A DNA stretch of 64,000 bases from Noviherbaspirillum sp. UKPF54. Its GTDB lineage: Bacteria > Pseudomonadota > Gammaproteobacteria > Burkholderiales > Burkholderiaceae_D. The first letter of the stretch is position 1, and every line of letters begins with the position of its first letter. The position numbers and the translations under genes are program-made. Under the pieces are notes generated by a model. That model did not search any database, was not told the DNA's origin, and worked only from the letters and a program-made list of their open reading frames with translations. This document shows positions 29,694 through 38,770 of the stretch, piece by piece. Location: the NCBI RefSeq assembly GCF_007874125.1, contig NZ_CP040128.1, positions 1,364,001 through 1,428,000 of the forward strand. Reading direction: 5' to 3'.

Positions 29694-30127
29694 TGGATAC
29701 TTCGAAGCCGCAACCGTTTCCGGTCGAGATCCCGTTCCTGCACGACCTCGGCGTCGACTTTCTCGGCATGGGCAACGGCGAGGCGCAGATCGCGCTCGAC
29801 CTGCAGCATCGCCACATGAACAGCTGGCAGGTCACGCATGGCGGCGTGATCATGACCCTGCTTGACGTGGTCATGTCGATGGCCGGGCGATCGCTCGACC
29901 CGGATGCGCGCGGCGGCGTCACGATCGAGATGAAGACCAGCTTCCTGCAGCCCGGTGGCAAACCGGGCGGCCGTATCGTTGCCAAGGGCAAGGCCTTTCA
30001 TCGTTCGACGACGATGTGCTTTTGCGAAGGCGAGATCTGGAACGGCGAAAAGCTGGTGGCGAAGGCGATGGGAACATTCAAGTACCTGAAGCGCCTCGAC
30101 GCCGGCAGGAAGCTGGATCTCGAGTAG
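29693..30127 (+). CDS. PaaI-type hotdog thioesterase
   Basis: A 144-residue hotdog-fold protein with the PaaI pattern RHMNSWQVTHGGVIMTLLD, then GGVTIEMKTSFLQP and a strand of KGKAFHRSTTMCFCEGEI. Such enzymes hydrolyse medium-chain or aryl acyl-CoA thioesters to recover CoA. It starts in a TGATG overlap with the dehydrogenase, so the two are translationally coupled. It is one of two thioesterases in the operon. Confidence 0.88.
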   Translation: MDTSKPQPFPVEIPFLHDLGVDFLGMGNGEAQIALDLQHRHMNSWQVTHGGVIMTLLDVVMSMAGRSLDPDARGGVTIEMKTSFLQPGGKPGGRIVAKGKAFHRSTTMCFCEGEIWNGEKLVAKAMGTFKYLKRLDAGRKLDLE

Positions 30128-30141
30128 TTTTGCACAGGCTG

Positions 30142-30166
30142 GCCGGCTCCTGGAGACGGGGCCGGC
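30142..30166 (+). repeat. Intercistronic hairpin
   Basis: GCCGGCTCC (30142-30150) can pair with GGGGCCGGC (30158-30166), with one wobble pair and a 7-nt loop. It has no T-run. It sits in the 74-nt gap before the reductase gene, the longest gap within this part of the operon, and may affect mRNA processing. Confidence 0.45.
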
Positions 30167-30201
30167 AACAAACGACCAACGAAAAGAATAGAGAGAACCT
30201 C

Positions 30202-31197
30202 ATGGACACATTCAACCGCATCGTCCTCGCCTCCCGCCCCACGGGGGAGGTGGTGCCCGAAAATTTCCGTCTTGAAGAGGTGTCGGTTCCGGCGCTGAAG
30301 GACGGCGAAATCCTGATTCGCAATCATTATCTGTCGCTCGACCCCTACATGCGCATGCGCATGGAAGACGTGAAGAGTTACGCGGCGCCGCAGCCGATCG
30401 GCGAAACCATGATCGGTGGCACCGTCGGCGAAGTGGTCGAGTCGAAGAACCCGAAATTCGCCGTGGGCGACAAGGTGCAAGGCATGCTCGGCTGGTCGGA
30501 GATGGGCGTTTCCGATGGCGCCTTGCTGCGCAAGATCGACACCACGCATATTCCGCTGTCTGCCTATCTGGGGGCGGTAGGTATGCCCGGCATGACCGCC
30601 TGGTATGGCCTCACGCAGATCATGCAGCCGAAGGAAGGCGAGACCATCGTTGTGTCGGCCGCCAGCGGCGCAGTCGGCAGCGTGGTCGGTCAGCTGGCGA
30701 AGCTGCGCGGGTGCCGCGCGGTGGGCATCGCCGGCGGCAGGGAAAAGTGCGATTACGTGGTCAACGAGCTCGGCTTCGACGCCTGCATCGATTACAAGGC
30801 GGGCAACCTCGTTGCCGACCTCGCGCAGGCGACGCCGGACGGCATCGACGCGGTGTTCGAAAACGTCGGCGGCGAGGGCTTCGACGCTTGCCTGGCGCGC
30901 ATGAACCCGTTCGGCCGCATCGCGTTGTGTGGCCTGATCGCCGGTTACGACGGCCAGCCCATGCCGATCAATAATGTCCGCGCATTCCTGACCATGCGCT
31001 TGACCATGCGCGGTTTTATCGTCTCCGAGCACATGGAATTCTGGCCACAGGGCCTGCGGGAACTGGGCACGCTGGTCGCCGCCGGCCGCCTGAAGTTCCG
31101 CGAATCGATCGCGCAAGGCCTCGCTTGTGCGCCCGATGCATTCATCGGCCTGCTCAAGGGCAGGAATTTCGGCAAGCAGCTGGTCAAGCTGACTTGA
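30202..31197 (+). CDS. Zinc-independent medium-chain NADP-dependent oxidoreductase (PTGR-like)
   Basis: A 331-residue MDR-superfamily protein of the leukotriene B4 dehydrogenase / CurA group: LSLDPYMRMRM early, GGTVGEVVES, PGMTAWYGL, the nucleotide-binding SAASGAVGSVVGQLAK and the IAGGREKC loop for the NADP phosphate. Zinc ligands of alcohol dehydrogenases are missing, as normal for this subgroup. It would reduce the C=C bond of an alpha,beta-unsaturated ketone or aldehyde. It lies in the middle of the acyl-CoA operon. Confidence 0.92.
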   Translation: MDTFNRIVLASRPTGEVVPENFRLEEVSVPALKDGEILIRNHYLSLDPYMRMRMEDVKSYAAPQPIGETMIGGTVGEVVESKNPKFAVGDKVQGMLGWSEMGVSDGALLRKIDTTHIPLSAYLGAVGMPGMTAWYGLTQIMQPKEGETIVVSAASGAVGSVVGQLAKLRGCRAVGIAGGREKCDYVVNELGFDACIDYKAGNLVADLAQATPDGIDAVFENVGGEGFDACLARMNPFGRIALCGLIAGYDGQPMPINNVRAFLTMRLTMRGFIVSEHMEFWPQGLRELGTLVAAGRLKFRESIAQGLACAPDAFIGLLKGRNFGKQLVKLT

Positions 31198-31221
31198 ACG
31201 CCCGCGATCAGGAGAATGACT

Positions 31222-32151
31222 ATGTCAGAGATTATTTTTCATCACTATCCGAATTCGCCTTTTTCCGAAAAGGTCAGGCTGATCTTCGGCTTCAAGAAAG
31301 TCGCGTGGAAGTCGGTCATCATCCCGGCCATCATGCCCAAGCCGAATGTGGTCGCCCTGACAGGCGGTTATCGCCGCACGCCGGTGATGCAGATCGGCGC
31401 CGACATCTATTGCGACACGGCGCTGATCGCGGATGTTCTGGAACGGCTGGCGCCGGCGCCTTCGCTTTATCCGACCGAATGCGCCGGGCTGGCACGCACG
31501 CTGGCGCAATGGGCTGATTCGACATTGTTCTGGACCATGATCACGCATCTGTTCCAGCCTGCTGGCATGAAGAGCGCGCTCGGTAATATGACGCCGGAAC
31601 AGATCAAGGCGTTCGGCGCGGACCGCGCGGCGTTTCGCGGCAACATGCCGCGCATGTCGCTGCCGGAGGCGACCGGCAGCCTGACGGAATACCTGCGCCG
31701 TCTGGAAAACATGCTGGCGGACGGCAAGCCGTACCTGCTGGGCGCGCAACCGTGCATCGCCGATTTTTCGGTGTATCACTCGGTGTGGTTCCTGCGGAGT
31801 GCGCCAGCCGTTGCCGAGGTGCTGGAGGTGGCGCCGAAGCTGAAGGAGTGGGCCGGGCGCATGGAGGCATTCGGGCATCACGAGTTCGATCGTATGAATG
31901 CCGAGCAGGCGCTTGAAATCGCCCGCAACAGCCGCGCGGCGGACACTTCGCATCTGCCCTTTGTCGACTTTCACGGTATTGCGCCGGGCGAGCGTGTTGC
32001 GATCATGCCGAATGACTACGGTATCGACCCGGTGGAAGGCGAACTCGTCATTTCCACCGACAACGAGCTTGCGGTGCGCCGCACCGATCCGCTCGCGGGC
32101 GAAGTCGTGGTGCATTTCCCGCGCGTCGGATTCCAGCTCAAGAAAGCCTAA
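31222..32151 (+). CDS. Glutathione S-transferase-like protein with C-terminal extension
   Basis: A 309-residue protein. Residues 1-80 form a thioredoxin-like GST N-domain (HHYPNSPFSEKVRLIF; GGYRRTPVMQIG before the cis-Pro), and 90-235 an all-helical GST C-domain. A further beta-rich segment of about 70 residues (236-309, with GERVAIMPNDYGIDPVEGEL) is not part of a normal GST. The ATG at 31222 is preferred to 31216 because GGAG at 31211-31214 then has proper spacing. It could conjugate or isomerise an unsaturated intermediate. Confidence 0.85.
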   Translation: MSEIIFHHYPNSPFSEKVRLIFGFKKVAWKSVIIPAIMPKPNVVALTGGYRRTPVMQIGADIYCDTALIADVLERLAPAPSLYPTECAGLARTLAQWADSTLFWTMITHLFQPAGMKSALGNMTPEQIKAFGADRAAFRGNMPRMSLPEATGSLTEYLRRLENMLADGKPYLLGAQPCIADFSVYHSVWFLRSAPAVAEVLEVAPKLKEWAGRMEAFGHHEFDRMNAEQALEIARNSRAADTSHLPFVDFHGIAPGERVAIMPNDYGIDPVEGELVISTDNELAVRRTDPLAGEVVVHFPRVGFQLKKA

Positions 32152-32172
32152 CCAAAATATCAGGAGACAAGC

Positions 32173-33078
32173 ATGAAAGAATTTCAAAACAAGGTAGCCG
32201 TCATTACCGGAGGCGGAAGCGGTTTCGGACGCGAGTTTGCCAATATCGGCGCGCGGCTGGGCATGAAACTGGTGCTGGCCGACGTGCAGCAGGATGCGCT
32301 CGACAAGACCGCGGCTGAGCTGGAAGCGCAGGGTGCGCAGGTGCTGGCGATGCGCTGCGACGTGCGCCGCGCCGAGCAGGTGCAGGCGCTGGCCGACGCC
32401 ACGATGGAGAAATTCGGCGCGGTGCACCTAGTGTTCAACAACGCCGGCGTCGGATCAGGCGGACTGATCTGGGAAAACTCGGTGGCCGACTGGGAATGGG
32501 TGCTGGGCGTGAATCTGTGGGGCGTGATCCACGGTGTGCGCATCTTCACGCCGCTGATGCTCGAATGCGCGAAGAAGGAAGCGGGCTATCAGGGCCATAT
32601 CGTGAATACGGCGTCGATGGCGGGCCTGCTGAATGCGCCCAACATGGGCATCTACAACGTGTCCAAGCATGCGGTGGTGTCCTTGTCGGAAACCCTGTAC
32701 CAGGACCTGAAACTGATCGAGGCGCCGGTCGGCGCCTCCGTGTTGTGCCCGTATTTCGTGCCGACCGGGATCAGCCAATCGCACCGCAACCGCCCGGACG
32801 ACGTGAAGACGGAAGGCGGACCGACCGCCAGCCAGATCGCCGCCCAGGCAGTGTCCGAGAAAGCCGTTTCGTCCGGCAAGGTGACGGCGGCGGAAGTGGC
32901 CGAGCGCACCTTCGATGCCATCCGCAACGAACAGTTCTACATCTATTCGCATCCGCATGCACTCGGCAACGTGCAGACCCGGATGGAAGACATCGTCTTG
33001 CAGCGCAACCCGAGCGATCCGTTTGCCGCCGCGCCTCAGGTGCGCGAGATGCTGCAGGCGAAAATGAACGTGAAGTAA
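32173..33078 (+). CDS. Short-chain dehydrogenase/reductase
   Basis: A 301-residue SDR with TGGGSGFGREFA, an acidic residue after beta-2 (LVLADVQ) that predicts NAD(H), NNAGVGSGG, a Ser in NTASMAGLL, and Tyr161/Lys165 in YNVSKHAVV. The extended C-terminal part (AERTFDAIRNEQFYIYSHPH) is found in a subgroup of bacterial SDRs near fatty acid or steroid genes. It starts 21 nt after the GST-like gene with AGGAGA upstream. The substrate is unknown. Confidence 0.92.
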   Translation: MKEFQNKVAVITGGGSGFGREFANIGARLGMKLVLADVQQDALDKTAAELEAQGAQVLAMRCDVRRAEQVQALADATMEKFGAVHLVFNNAGVGSGGLIWENSVADWEWVLGVNLWGVIHGVRIFTPLMLECAKKEAGYQGHIVNTASMAGLLNAPNMGIYNVSKHAVVSLSETLYQDLKLIEAPVGASVLCPYFVPTGISQSHRNRPDDVKTEGGPTASQIAAQAVSEKAVSSGKVTAAEVAERTFDAIRNEQFYIYSHPHALGNVQTRMEDIVLQRNPSDPFAAAPQVREMLQAKMNVK

Positions 33079-33118
33079 GGCGGCAGCGATTTCTTCGACT
33101 GGAAAGGGAAGGATGAGC

Positions 33119-34015
33119 ATGGACACCGCAATTCAGACCGGGCAGTTTGCGTCGCTGCCCAATGGCATTCGCTTGCATTATGCGAGCGCGGGTGAAAAGG
33201 GCAGGCCGCTGCTGCTGTTTGTGCACGGATTTCCCGAGTTCTGGTACGAGTGGGAAGCGCAGCTCAAGGAGTTCGGCCTCGACTATTTCGCGGTCGCGCC
33301 GGATTTGCGCGGCTTTAACCTGTCCGACATGCCCGCCGATGTCGGCGCCTACAAGGCCCGCCACATCGTCGACGATCTGCGCCTGCTGGCGGCGCATCTC
33401 GGCTACGACAAATTCGTGCTGGTGGCGCACGACTGGGGAGGGGCGATTGCCTGGAACCTGGCGATCGCGTTGCCGCACCTGCTGCACAAGCTCGTCATCA
33501 TCAATTCGCCGCATCCATATTTGTTCATGAAGGCGCTGGCGACCGATCCCGCGCAGAAGGAAGCCAGCGGCTACATGAACTGGCTGCGCGCGGAGGGCTC
33601 CGAGCAGGCGCTTGCCAAGGACGGCTTCGCGCTGATGGAAGGCATCCTGAGCGGCATGGGGCGCTCGCCGACGCCGTGGCTTGCCGGCGACGTGCGCGCC
33701 AAATACCATGAATGCTGGTCGCGCGGCATTGCCGGCGGCGTGAACTATTATCGCGCCTCGCCGTTGCACCCGCCCACCGGCGATCATCCGGGACCGCTTA
33801 ATCTGCAGCTCGATCCCGAGGATTTCCGCGTGCGCGTGCCGACTCGCGTGATATGGGGCGAAAGCGATATCGCGTTGCCCAGGACGCTGGCGGATGGGCT
33901 GGAAGACTTCGTTGACGACTTGCAGGTGGTGCGTATCCCGGAAGGTTCGCATTGGATCGTTCACGAGCAGCCCGAACGCATCAATCGGCTGATTCGCGGC
34001 TTCCTCTCCGATTAA
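33119..34015 (+). CDS. Alpha/beta hydrolase, epoxide hydrolase/haloalkanoate dehalogenase type
   Basis: This 298-residue enzyme has HGFPEFWYEW (oxyanion loop), DLRGFNLSD, the Asp nucleophile elbow VAHDWGGAIAW (Asp105), cap-domain tyrosines in GGVNYYRASP and the catalytic His in EGSHWIVHEQPE. An Asp nucleophile points to epoxide hydrolase or fluoroacetate/haloacid dehalogenase rather than esterase activity. The ATG at 33119 gives good spacing to AAGGGAAGG; the ATG at 33113 lies directly on it. It ends the core of the acyl-CoA operon. Confidence 0.88.
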   Translation: MDTAIQTGQFASLPNGIRLHYASAGEKGRPLLLFVHGFPEFWYEWEAQLKEFGLDYFAVAPDLRGFNLSDMPADVGAYKARHIVDDLRLLAAHLGYDKFVLVAHDWGGAIAWNLAIALPHLLHKLVIINSPHPYLFMKALATDPAQKEASGYMNWLRAEGSEQALAKDGFALMEGILSGMGRSPTPWLAGDVRAKYHECWSRGIAGGVNYYRASPLHPPTGDHPGPLNLQLDPEDFRVRVPTRVIWGESDIALPRTLADGLEDFVDDLQVVRIPEGSHWIVHEQPERINRLIRGFLSD

Positions 34016-34041
34016 GGCGCACGGCATTTATCGGGATCGGT

Positions 34042-34047
34042 GATAAT
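34042..34047 (+). promoter_or_regulatory. -10 box candidate before the YbgC-type gene
   Basis: GATAAT in TCGGTGATAATTGCC lies 28 nt before the thioesterase ATG and could give the last two genes of the run their own transcript. The -35 region is weak. Confidence 0.35.
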
Positions 34048-34074
34048 TGCCCGTCGCTCCTTATTCAACTCATC

Positions 34075-34512
34075 ATGGCACGCGAAGATTTTTCCTTTTT
34101 TCACCCCCTGCGGGTGCGCTGGGCGGAAGTCGATATGCAGGGCATCGTGTTCAACGGGCATTACCTGACGTATTTCGACGTGGCTTTCACCGAGTACTGG
34201 CGCGCCACCGGCTTGCCGAGCGTGCTGCAGCAGGCACAGGAAGGCCGCGAACTGTTTGCGCGCAAGTCGACCATCGAATACCTTGCGCCCGCGCGTTTCG
34301 ACGATATGCTCGACATCGGCGTGCGCTGCGCGGGTTTTGGACGCACGTCGGTGCGCTTTGCGCTGGAAATCCATCTCGGCGAGCGGCACCTGATCTCCGG
34401 CGAATTGGTGTATGTATATGCCGATACCGCTGTGCGCAAGGGCGTTCCGTTCCCGGGGCAGTGGCGCGAGGCGCTGACGCGCTTCGAGAAAATCGCCCCG
34501 TCGGCATCATGA
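34075..34512 (+). CDS. YbgC/FadM-type acyl-CoA thioesterase
   Basis: A 145-residue hotdog thioesterase with the 4-hydroxybenzoyl-CoA thioesterase/YbgC signature RVRWAEVDMQGIVFNGHYLTYFD; Asp20 is the expected catalytic residue. Later strands (KSTIEYLAPARFDDMLDIGV, ISGELVYVYAD) match the family. It would hydrolyse acyl-CoA in the cytoplasm. It overlaps the following acetyltransferase gene by 4 nt. Confidence 0.9.
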   Translation: MAREDFSFFHPLRVRWAEVDMQGIVFNGHYLTYFDVAFTEYWRATGLPSVLQQAQEGRELFARKSTIEYLAPARFDDMLDIGVRCAGFGRTSVRFALEIHLGERHLISGELVYVYADTAVRKGVPFPGQWREALTRFEKIAPSAS

Positions 34513-34946
34513 GCTACCGCCTGATCCTCGGCGACTGGGAGCGCCACAAAACCGATGCGCGCGCCGTGCGTTACGACGTGTTCGTGATCGAGCAGAACGT
34601 GCCCGTCGAACTGGAATGGGATGACATGGACGCTGCATGCGTGCATGCGGTGGTCTACGACGATGCCGGCCAGGCGGTCGCCACCGGCCGCCTTCTGCCG
34701 GATGGCCATATCGGCCGCATGGCCGTGCGCAAGAGCGCGCGCGGGCAGGGTATAGGCGGACTGGTCTTGCAAGCGCTCATGGAAGAAGCGCAACGGCGCG
34801 GCGACCGCTGCGTGCTGCTCAACGCGCAGACCCAAGCCGAGCCGTTTTACCGGCGCTTCGGCTTCGTGCGCGATGGAGAGGAGTTCATCGAGGCCGGCAT
34901 CGCACACGTCAGCATGCGGCGCGACTTCGGCACGACTTCAACTTAA
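34509..34946 (+). CDS. GNAT family N-acetyltransferase
   Basis: A 145-residue GNAT protein with the acetyl-CoA pyrophosphate loop RKSARGQGIGGLVLQALMEE and the later NAQTQAEPFYRRFGFV motif. The beginning (VRYDVFVIEQNVPVELEWDD) resembles the ElaA/YjdJ-like subgroup. The substrate is unknown. The start is fixed by the ATGA overlap with the thioesterase. Its stop shares the TTAA tetranucleotide with the stop of the convergent NRDE gene. Confidence 0.9.
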   Translation: MSYRLILGDWERHKTDARAVRYDVFVIEQNVPVELEWDDMDAACVHAVVYDDAGQAVATGRLLPDGHIGRMAVRKSARGQGIGGLVLQALMEEAQRRGDRCVLLNAQTQAEPFYRRFGFVRDGEEFIEAGIAHVSMRRDFGTTST

Positions 34947-35668
34947 CGGATCGCTCGCTCGCGCAGGATCGCGGTATTGTCCGCATGCAGCCGGACCACG
35001 GTCGCTGCGCGCGTGCCGTATTCCGGCGAGTCGATGCACACCGCCGACAGCACCCGTTCCCATTCCAGGCTGACGCCGGTGCGCGGCAAGCGGCAGTCCG
35101 GCGCGCGCGCGGTGTCGGCCAGCATTTCGAAATACGCATCTTCCGGCGCCCCCTGGCACAGCAGGCTGCCGAATTGCGCCTTGGTGCGCACCACCTTAGG
35201 CCACGGCGAATCGAGCAAGCCGTTGGACAAGCCGTAGATGCCTGGCGTCAGCGGCTTGCCGTTGCGAGGGTCTTCCTTGCCTGCATTGGAAAACCAGATC
35301 ATTTTTTCAGCGCTCCCCACCAGCAGGTTGAATCCGTTATAGCGGTGCGCCAGCTCGGCGACCTGTTCCACGTATTGCTCCGGCGATGCTTCGCCGCTCA
35401 GGTAGTCGGCCACCAGCCTGCCGCGTGTCGGCGCGTCGGGACGCTTCTCGTCCGGCGCGCGCACGTTGGTGATCGCCGCAAAGCGCCCGGCGCGCGTCAC
35501 GCCCATCCAGGTGCCGCCGCCTTGAAGGTCGCGCCCCGCATAGACGTTCGGATGATCGCTCCACCAGCCGGCCGGCGCGGCCGGCCGCTCGTAAAATTCA
35601 TCGCGGTTGGCTGCGGCGAACAAGGGCATGCCCGGAACTACTTGCCAGGCGAAGACAATCAAGCACAT
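34943..35668 (-). CDS. NRDE family protein (TANGO2-like)
   Basis: A 241-residue protein beginning MCLIVFAWQ with the defining Asn-Arg-Asp-Glu motif in AAANRDEFYERP. GGGTWMGVTRAGRFAAITN and YNGFNLLVG follow, then GIYGLSNGLLDSPWPKV. The conserved Cys2 suggests an Ntn-type arrangement, but no enzyme activity is established; the human homologue TANGO2 is linked to lipid/CoA or haem handling. It overlaps the DUF4936 gene by about 10 nt upstream. Confidence 0.92.
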   Translation of the reverse strand: MCLIVFAWQVVPGMPLFAAANRDEFYERPAAPAGWWSDHPNVYAGRDLQGGGTWMGVTRAGRFAAITNVRAPDEKRPDAPTRGRLVADYLSGEASPEQYVEQVAELAHRYNGFNLLVGSAEKMIWFSNAGKEDPRNGKPLTPGIYGLSNGLLDSPWPKVVRTKAQFGSLLCQGAPEDAYFEMLADTARAPDCRLPRTGVSLEWERVLSAVCIDSPEYGTRAATVVRLHADNTAILRERAIR

Positions 35669-35946
35669 GTGGGAACATCCAAAAAATATTCGGTATGGCG
35701 CTGGCCGTCGATCAGACTTGCCAGTCCTGCCTGCGCAATTGCGCGTTCAAGGATCGCGGCGAAACCGTTCGGCACCGATTGATAGATCTCCATCCAGGTC
35801 TGCCGTCCGTCCCTTTCTTCCGGGCGCCGCTTGAGTCCGGTGACGATACCATATTCCCTGGAAAGGCATTGTTGCATGGCCGCCGCTTGCGCCCGCAGCG
35901 TCTCGGCGTGTTCGCTGCGTACCCGATAGTAGATATACAAGTCCAT
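35659..35946 (-). CDS. DUF4936 family protein
   Basis: A 95-residue cytoplasmic protein starting MDLYIYYRVRSEHAETLRAQ, with a ferredoxin-like alpha/beta pattern and the segment GRQTWMEIYQSVPNGF. Proteins of this family are found beside ygfZ in betaproteobacteria and have no known role. The start at 35946 lies 8 nt after the ygfZ stop, so it is probably in one transcript with ygfZ and the NRDE gene. Confidence 0.85.
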   Translation of the reverse strand: MDLYIYYRVRSEHAETLRAQAAAMQQCLSREYGIVTGLKRRPEERDGRQTWMEIYQSVPNGFAAILERAIAQAGLASLIDGQRHTEYFLDVPTCA

Positions 35947-35954
35947 CGGGGGAA

Positions 35955-37016
35955 TTACGCGCCCGTATCGGGAACCGGGTAGGGCAAGGCTTGAATGGCA
36001 AGCGCCGCGCCGCCAGCCGAGCCGAGGTGAATCGTGCCGGCCTCGATGGCCGCCGTCTTGAGCTCGACCAGGCAATCGGCGCCTCCCTGTGGATTGCGCT
36101 CCGCGTTGACGACCATGCCGCAGGGTTGTTCCGGATCGGCCGCCGAAAAAACTTCCATCCCGGGCGCCGCGTCCACCGCATCGACCGAGGCGAGCGCCAT
36201 GCGCCGTTTCAGCTTCCCCAGGTACTGGCTGCGCGCCACGATCTCCTGGCCGGGATAGCAGCCCTTCTTGAAATTTACGCCGCCGATCAATTCAAAATTG
36301 ATCATCTGCGGCACGAACTGCTCCTGCGTCGCCTGCGTCACCTGGGGGATGCCGGCGTGGATCTCGCCCAGATGCCATGCCTGGGCTCCCGCCGGCGGCA
36401 GCGCCGCAGAGAGCTCATTCCACGCCTGTTGCGCGGTATCGAGCGTGGCAATCCACTGATAGCGCGGCGCGCCGAAGGCGTCGGACACGCGCATCAGCGT
36501 GCCGGCTTCGCCGTCGACTTTCGTGTAAGGCGCGTCCGGCAGCTGCGAAAACCATTTCCGCAGCAAATCGCCGGCGGCGCGCCCGCCAACGCCGAGAACG
36601 GCATGGCTGTCTGTTGCGTCGAGCAGCTTGGCCTTGGCGCGCAGTACGAACATTTGCAGGCGCTTTTGCACCGCCGGCTGAATTTGGCGCGGCAGTTGCA
36701 GCATGATCGCATCGCCCGCCTTCCACATCAGGAAGGTGGCGAGCAGGCGGCCTTTCGGCGAACAGTAACCGGCCAGGCGCGCCTCCGCCTGTCCCAGATG
36801 CTCGACGTCGTTAGTCAGCTGGTTATGCAGAAAATGCGGTCCGTCCTCGCCCGTGACCGCGATCAGGCCAAGCTCCGTCAATGGCGCAACGAAGCCTTGC
36901 TCGAGCTGGTCCTGCGTCAGCGGCCGGGAAAAGCCGGACACCCGTTGCGTGCTGGCGTCGATCTGCGCCCCTTGCGTCGTCAAAAACTGCAACCATGCGG
37001 TCATCATTTCAGTCAT
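35955..37016 (-). CDS. ygfZ: tRNA-modifying / Fe-S cluster assembly protein YgfZ
   Basis: This 353-residue folate-binding protein of the GcvT-like family helps maintain certain iron-sulphur enzymes, including those that modify tRNA. The hallmark motif KGCYPGQEIVAR with its conserved Cys is present; LHNQLTNDVEHL and YCSPKGRLLATF mark the N-terminal domain. It diverges from mltG, as is usual in betaproteobacteria, with a 117-nt shared upstream region. Confidence 0.95.
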   Translation of the reverse strand: MTEMMTAWLQFLTTQGAQIDASTQRVSGFSRPLTQDQLEQGFVAPLTELGLIAVTGEDGPHFLHNQLTNDVEHLGQAEARLAGYCSPKGRLLATFLMWKAGDAIMLQLPRQIQPAVQKRLQMFVLRAKAKLLDATDSHAVLGVGGRAAGDLLRKWFSQLPDAPYTKVDGEAGTLMRVSDAFGAPRYQWIATLDTAQQAWNELSAALPPAGAQAWHLGEIHAGIPQVTQATQEQFVPQMINFELIGGVNFKKGCYPGQEIVARSQYLGKLKRRMALASVDAVDAAPGMEVFSAADPEQPCGMVVNAERNPQGGADCLVELKTAAIEAGTIHLGSAGGAALAIQALPYPVPDTGA

Positions 37017-37133
37017 AGGTATCAGGAATTTATAGCCAATATCGTGATGGCTTGATTATAGTGACGTCTGAAAAAACGCGTCTGCCGGCGCCGAAAGCGC
37101 CGGACGCAATTGATATTTGTGTAAGGCATTGTT

Positions 37134-38117
37134 TTGGTAAAAAAATTTCTTGTTAGTATAGTCGCCGTCGCGCTGTTCTTCGCTGCCGTGATGTCATTCT
37201 GGTCGCATCAGCCGATCATCGATAACAATCACGCGCCGATCGATTTCTCCATCAAGGCCGGCAGCGGCGTACGCAGCAGCGCCGAGCAGATCGCCGCGGC
37301 GGGAGTGCCGGTCAATCCGAGTTTGCTGGAAGTACTGGCGCGCCTCACCGGCAAGGGCGGCAAGCTCAAGGCTGGCAATTACGAGCTCAAGCCGGGAACC
37401 ACGCCGCTGGCCCTGATCACCCAGCTCACGCGCGGCGAGTTCGCGCAAGAGTCGCTATCCATCATCGAAGGCTGGACCTTCAGGCAGATGCGCGAGGCGG
37501 TTGCCGCCCATCCAGCCTTGAAGCACGATACCGCCGGGCTGTCCGACAAGGAGTTGATGGAAAAAATCAACAGCGAGTTTAAGGCGCCGGAAGGACTGTT
37601 TTTCCCGGATACCTATTTGTTTGCCAAGGGCGCGAGCGACCTGCAGATCTACAAGCAGGCGCACGCTCTGATGCTCAAGCGGCTCAACGACGAATGGGGC
37701 AGGCGTGATCCGTCGGTGCCGTACAAGTCGCCCTACGAGGCGCTGATCATGGCGTCGATCGTGGAAAAGGAAACCGGCGCTTCGTCAGAGCGCGGGATGG
37801 TCGCGGCCGTGTTTGTCAATCGTCTGAAGCACCGCATGCTGCTGCAGACCGATCCGACCGTCATCTACGGCATGGGCGACAAGTTCAAGGGAAATATCCG
37901 CAAGCGCGACCTGACCACGGATACGCCCTACAACACCTATACCCGGTCGGGGTTGCCGCCGACGCCGATCGCGCTGCCGGGGGCCGCGTCGCTGTTGGCC
38001 GCGCTAAACCCGGCCAAATCCGACGTGCTGTATTTCGTCTCGCGCGGCAACGGCACCAGCGAATTCAATAACAACCTGAACGATCACAACCGCGCGGTGA
38101 ACAAATACCAGCGATAA
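37134..38117 (+). CDS. mltG: Endolytic murein transglycosylase
   Basis: MltG cuts nascent glycan strands and sets their length at the inner membrane. The 327-residue protein has one N-terminal membrane helix ([18 protein letters not shown]), a LysM-like region, and the YceG core with the catalytic Glu211 in ASIVEKETG, then [10 protein letters not shown] and [14 protein letters not shown]. The start is probably TTG at 37134, with TAAGG about 7 nt upstream; no ATG lies early enough to include the membrane helix. It precedes tmk and holB in the conserved order. Confidence 0.95.
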   Translation: MVKKFLVSIVAVALFFAAVMSFWSHQPIIDNNHAPIDFSIKAGSGVRSSAEQIAAAGVPVNPSLLEVLARLTGKGGKLKAGNYELKPGTTPLALITQLTRGEFAQESLSIIEGWTFRQMREAVAAHPALKHDTAGLSDKELMEKINSEFKAPEGLFFPDTYLFAKGASDLQIYKQAHALMLKRLNDEWGRRDPSVPYKSPYEALIMASIVEKETGASSERGMVAAVFVNRLKHRMLLQTDPTVIYGMGDKFKGNIRKRDLTTDTPYNTYTRSGLPPTPIALPGAASLLAALNPAKSDVLYFVSRGNGTSEFNNNLNDHNRAVNKYQR

Positions 38118-38151
38118 TGCCGGGTATCAAAAAAACAGAACAAGATCGAAA

Positions 38152-38757
38152 ATGGTTGGCAAATTTATCACTTTCGAAGGCATCGACGGTGCCGGCAAGT
38201 CGACCCACATCGCCTTCGTGGCAGAGCTGTTGAAGGCCAGGGGCTTGCGGGTCGTGGTGACGCGCGAGCCGGGCGGTACGCCGCTGGGGGAAAAGCTGCG
38301 CGAACTGCTGCTGCATGAAAAAATGCACCTTGAAACGGAGGCGCTGCTCATGTTCGCATCGCGGCGCGAACATCTCGCGCAAGTGATCGAGCCGGCGCTC
38401 GCGCGCGGCGACTGGGTGATATCCGACCGCTTCACCGATGCGACGTTCGCCTATCAGGGCGGCGGCAGGAAGCTGGCGCTGGACAAGCTGGCGGTGCTTG
38501 AGCAGTGGGTGCATCCGCATCTGCAGCCGGACTTGACGCTGCTGTTCGATGTGCCGCTGGCGGTCGCCCGGGCGCGCCTGGATGCAACGCGCGAGCTCGA
38601 CAAGTTCGAGCAGGAAAAGGCCGATTTTTTCGATGCCACCCGGCGCGAATATCTGCGCCGCGCCGCCGAATTTCCGGACCGGTTCCGCATCATCGACTCG
38701 ACCCGCAGCATTCCCACGATTCAGGAGGAACTCGCGAGCCTGGTTCGCGGTATTTAA
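38152..38757 (+). CDS. tmk: Thymidylate kinase
   Basis: Tmk phosphorylates dTMP to dTDP. The 201-residue protein has the P-loop [12 protein letters not shown] at residues 6-17, the DR(Y/F) motif as [16 protein letters not shown], and [11 protein letters not shown] for dTMP binding. It lies between mltG and holB with gaps of 34 and 13 nt. Confidence 0.97.
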   Translation: MVGKFITFEGIDGAGKSTHIAFVAELLKARGLRVVVTREPGGTPLGEKLRELLLHEKMHLETEALLMFASRREHLAQVIEPALARGDWVISDRFTDATFAYQGGGRKLALDKLAVLEQWVHPHLQPDLTLLFDVPLAVARARLDATRELDKFEQEKADFFDATRREYLRRAAEFPDRFRIIDSTRSIPTIQEELASLVRGI

Positions 38758-38770
38758 GATTGAACAGACC

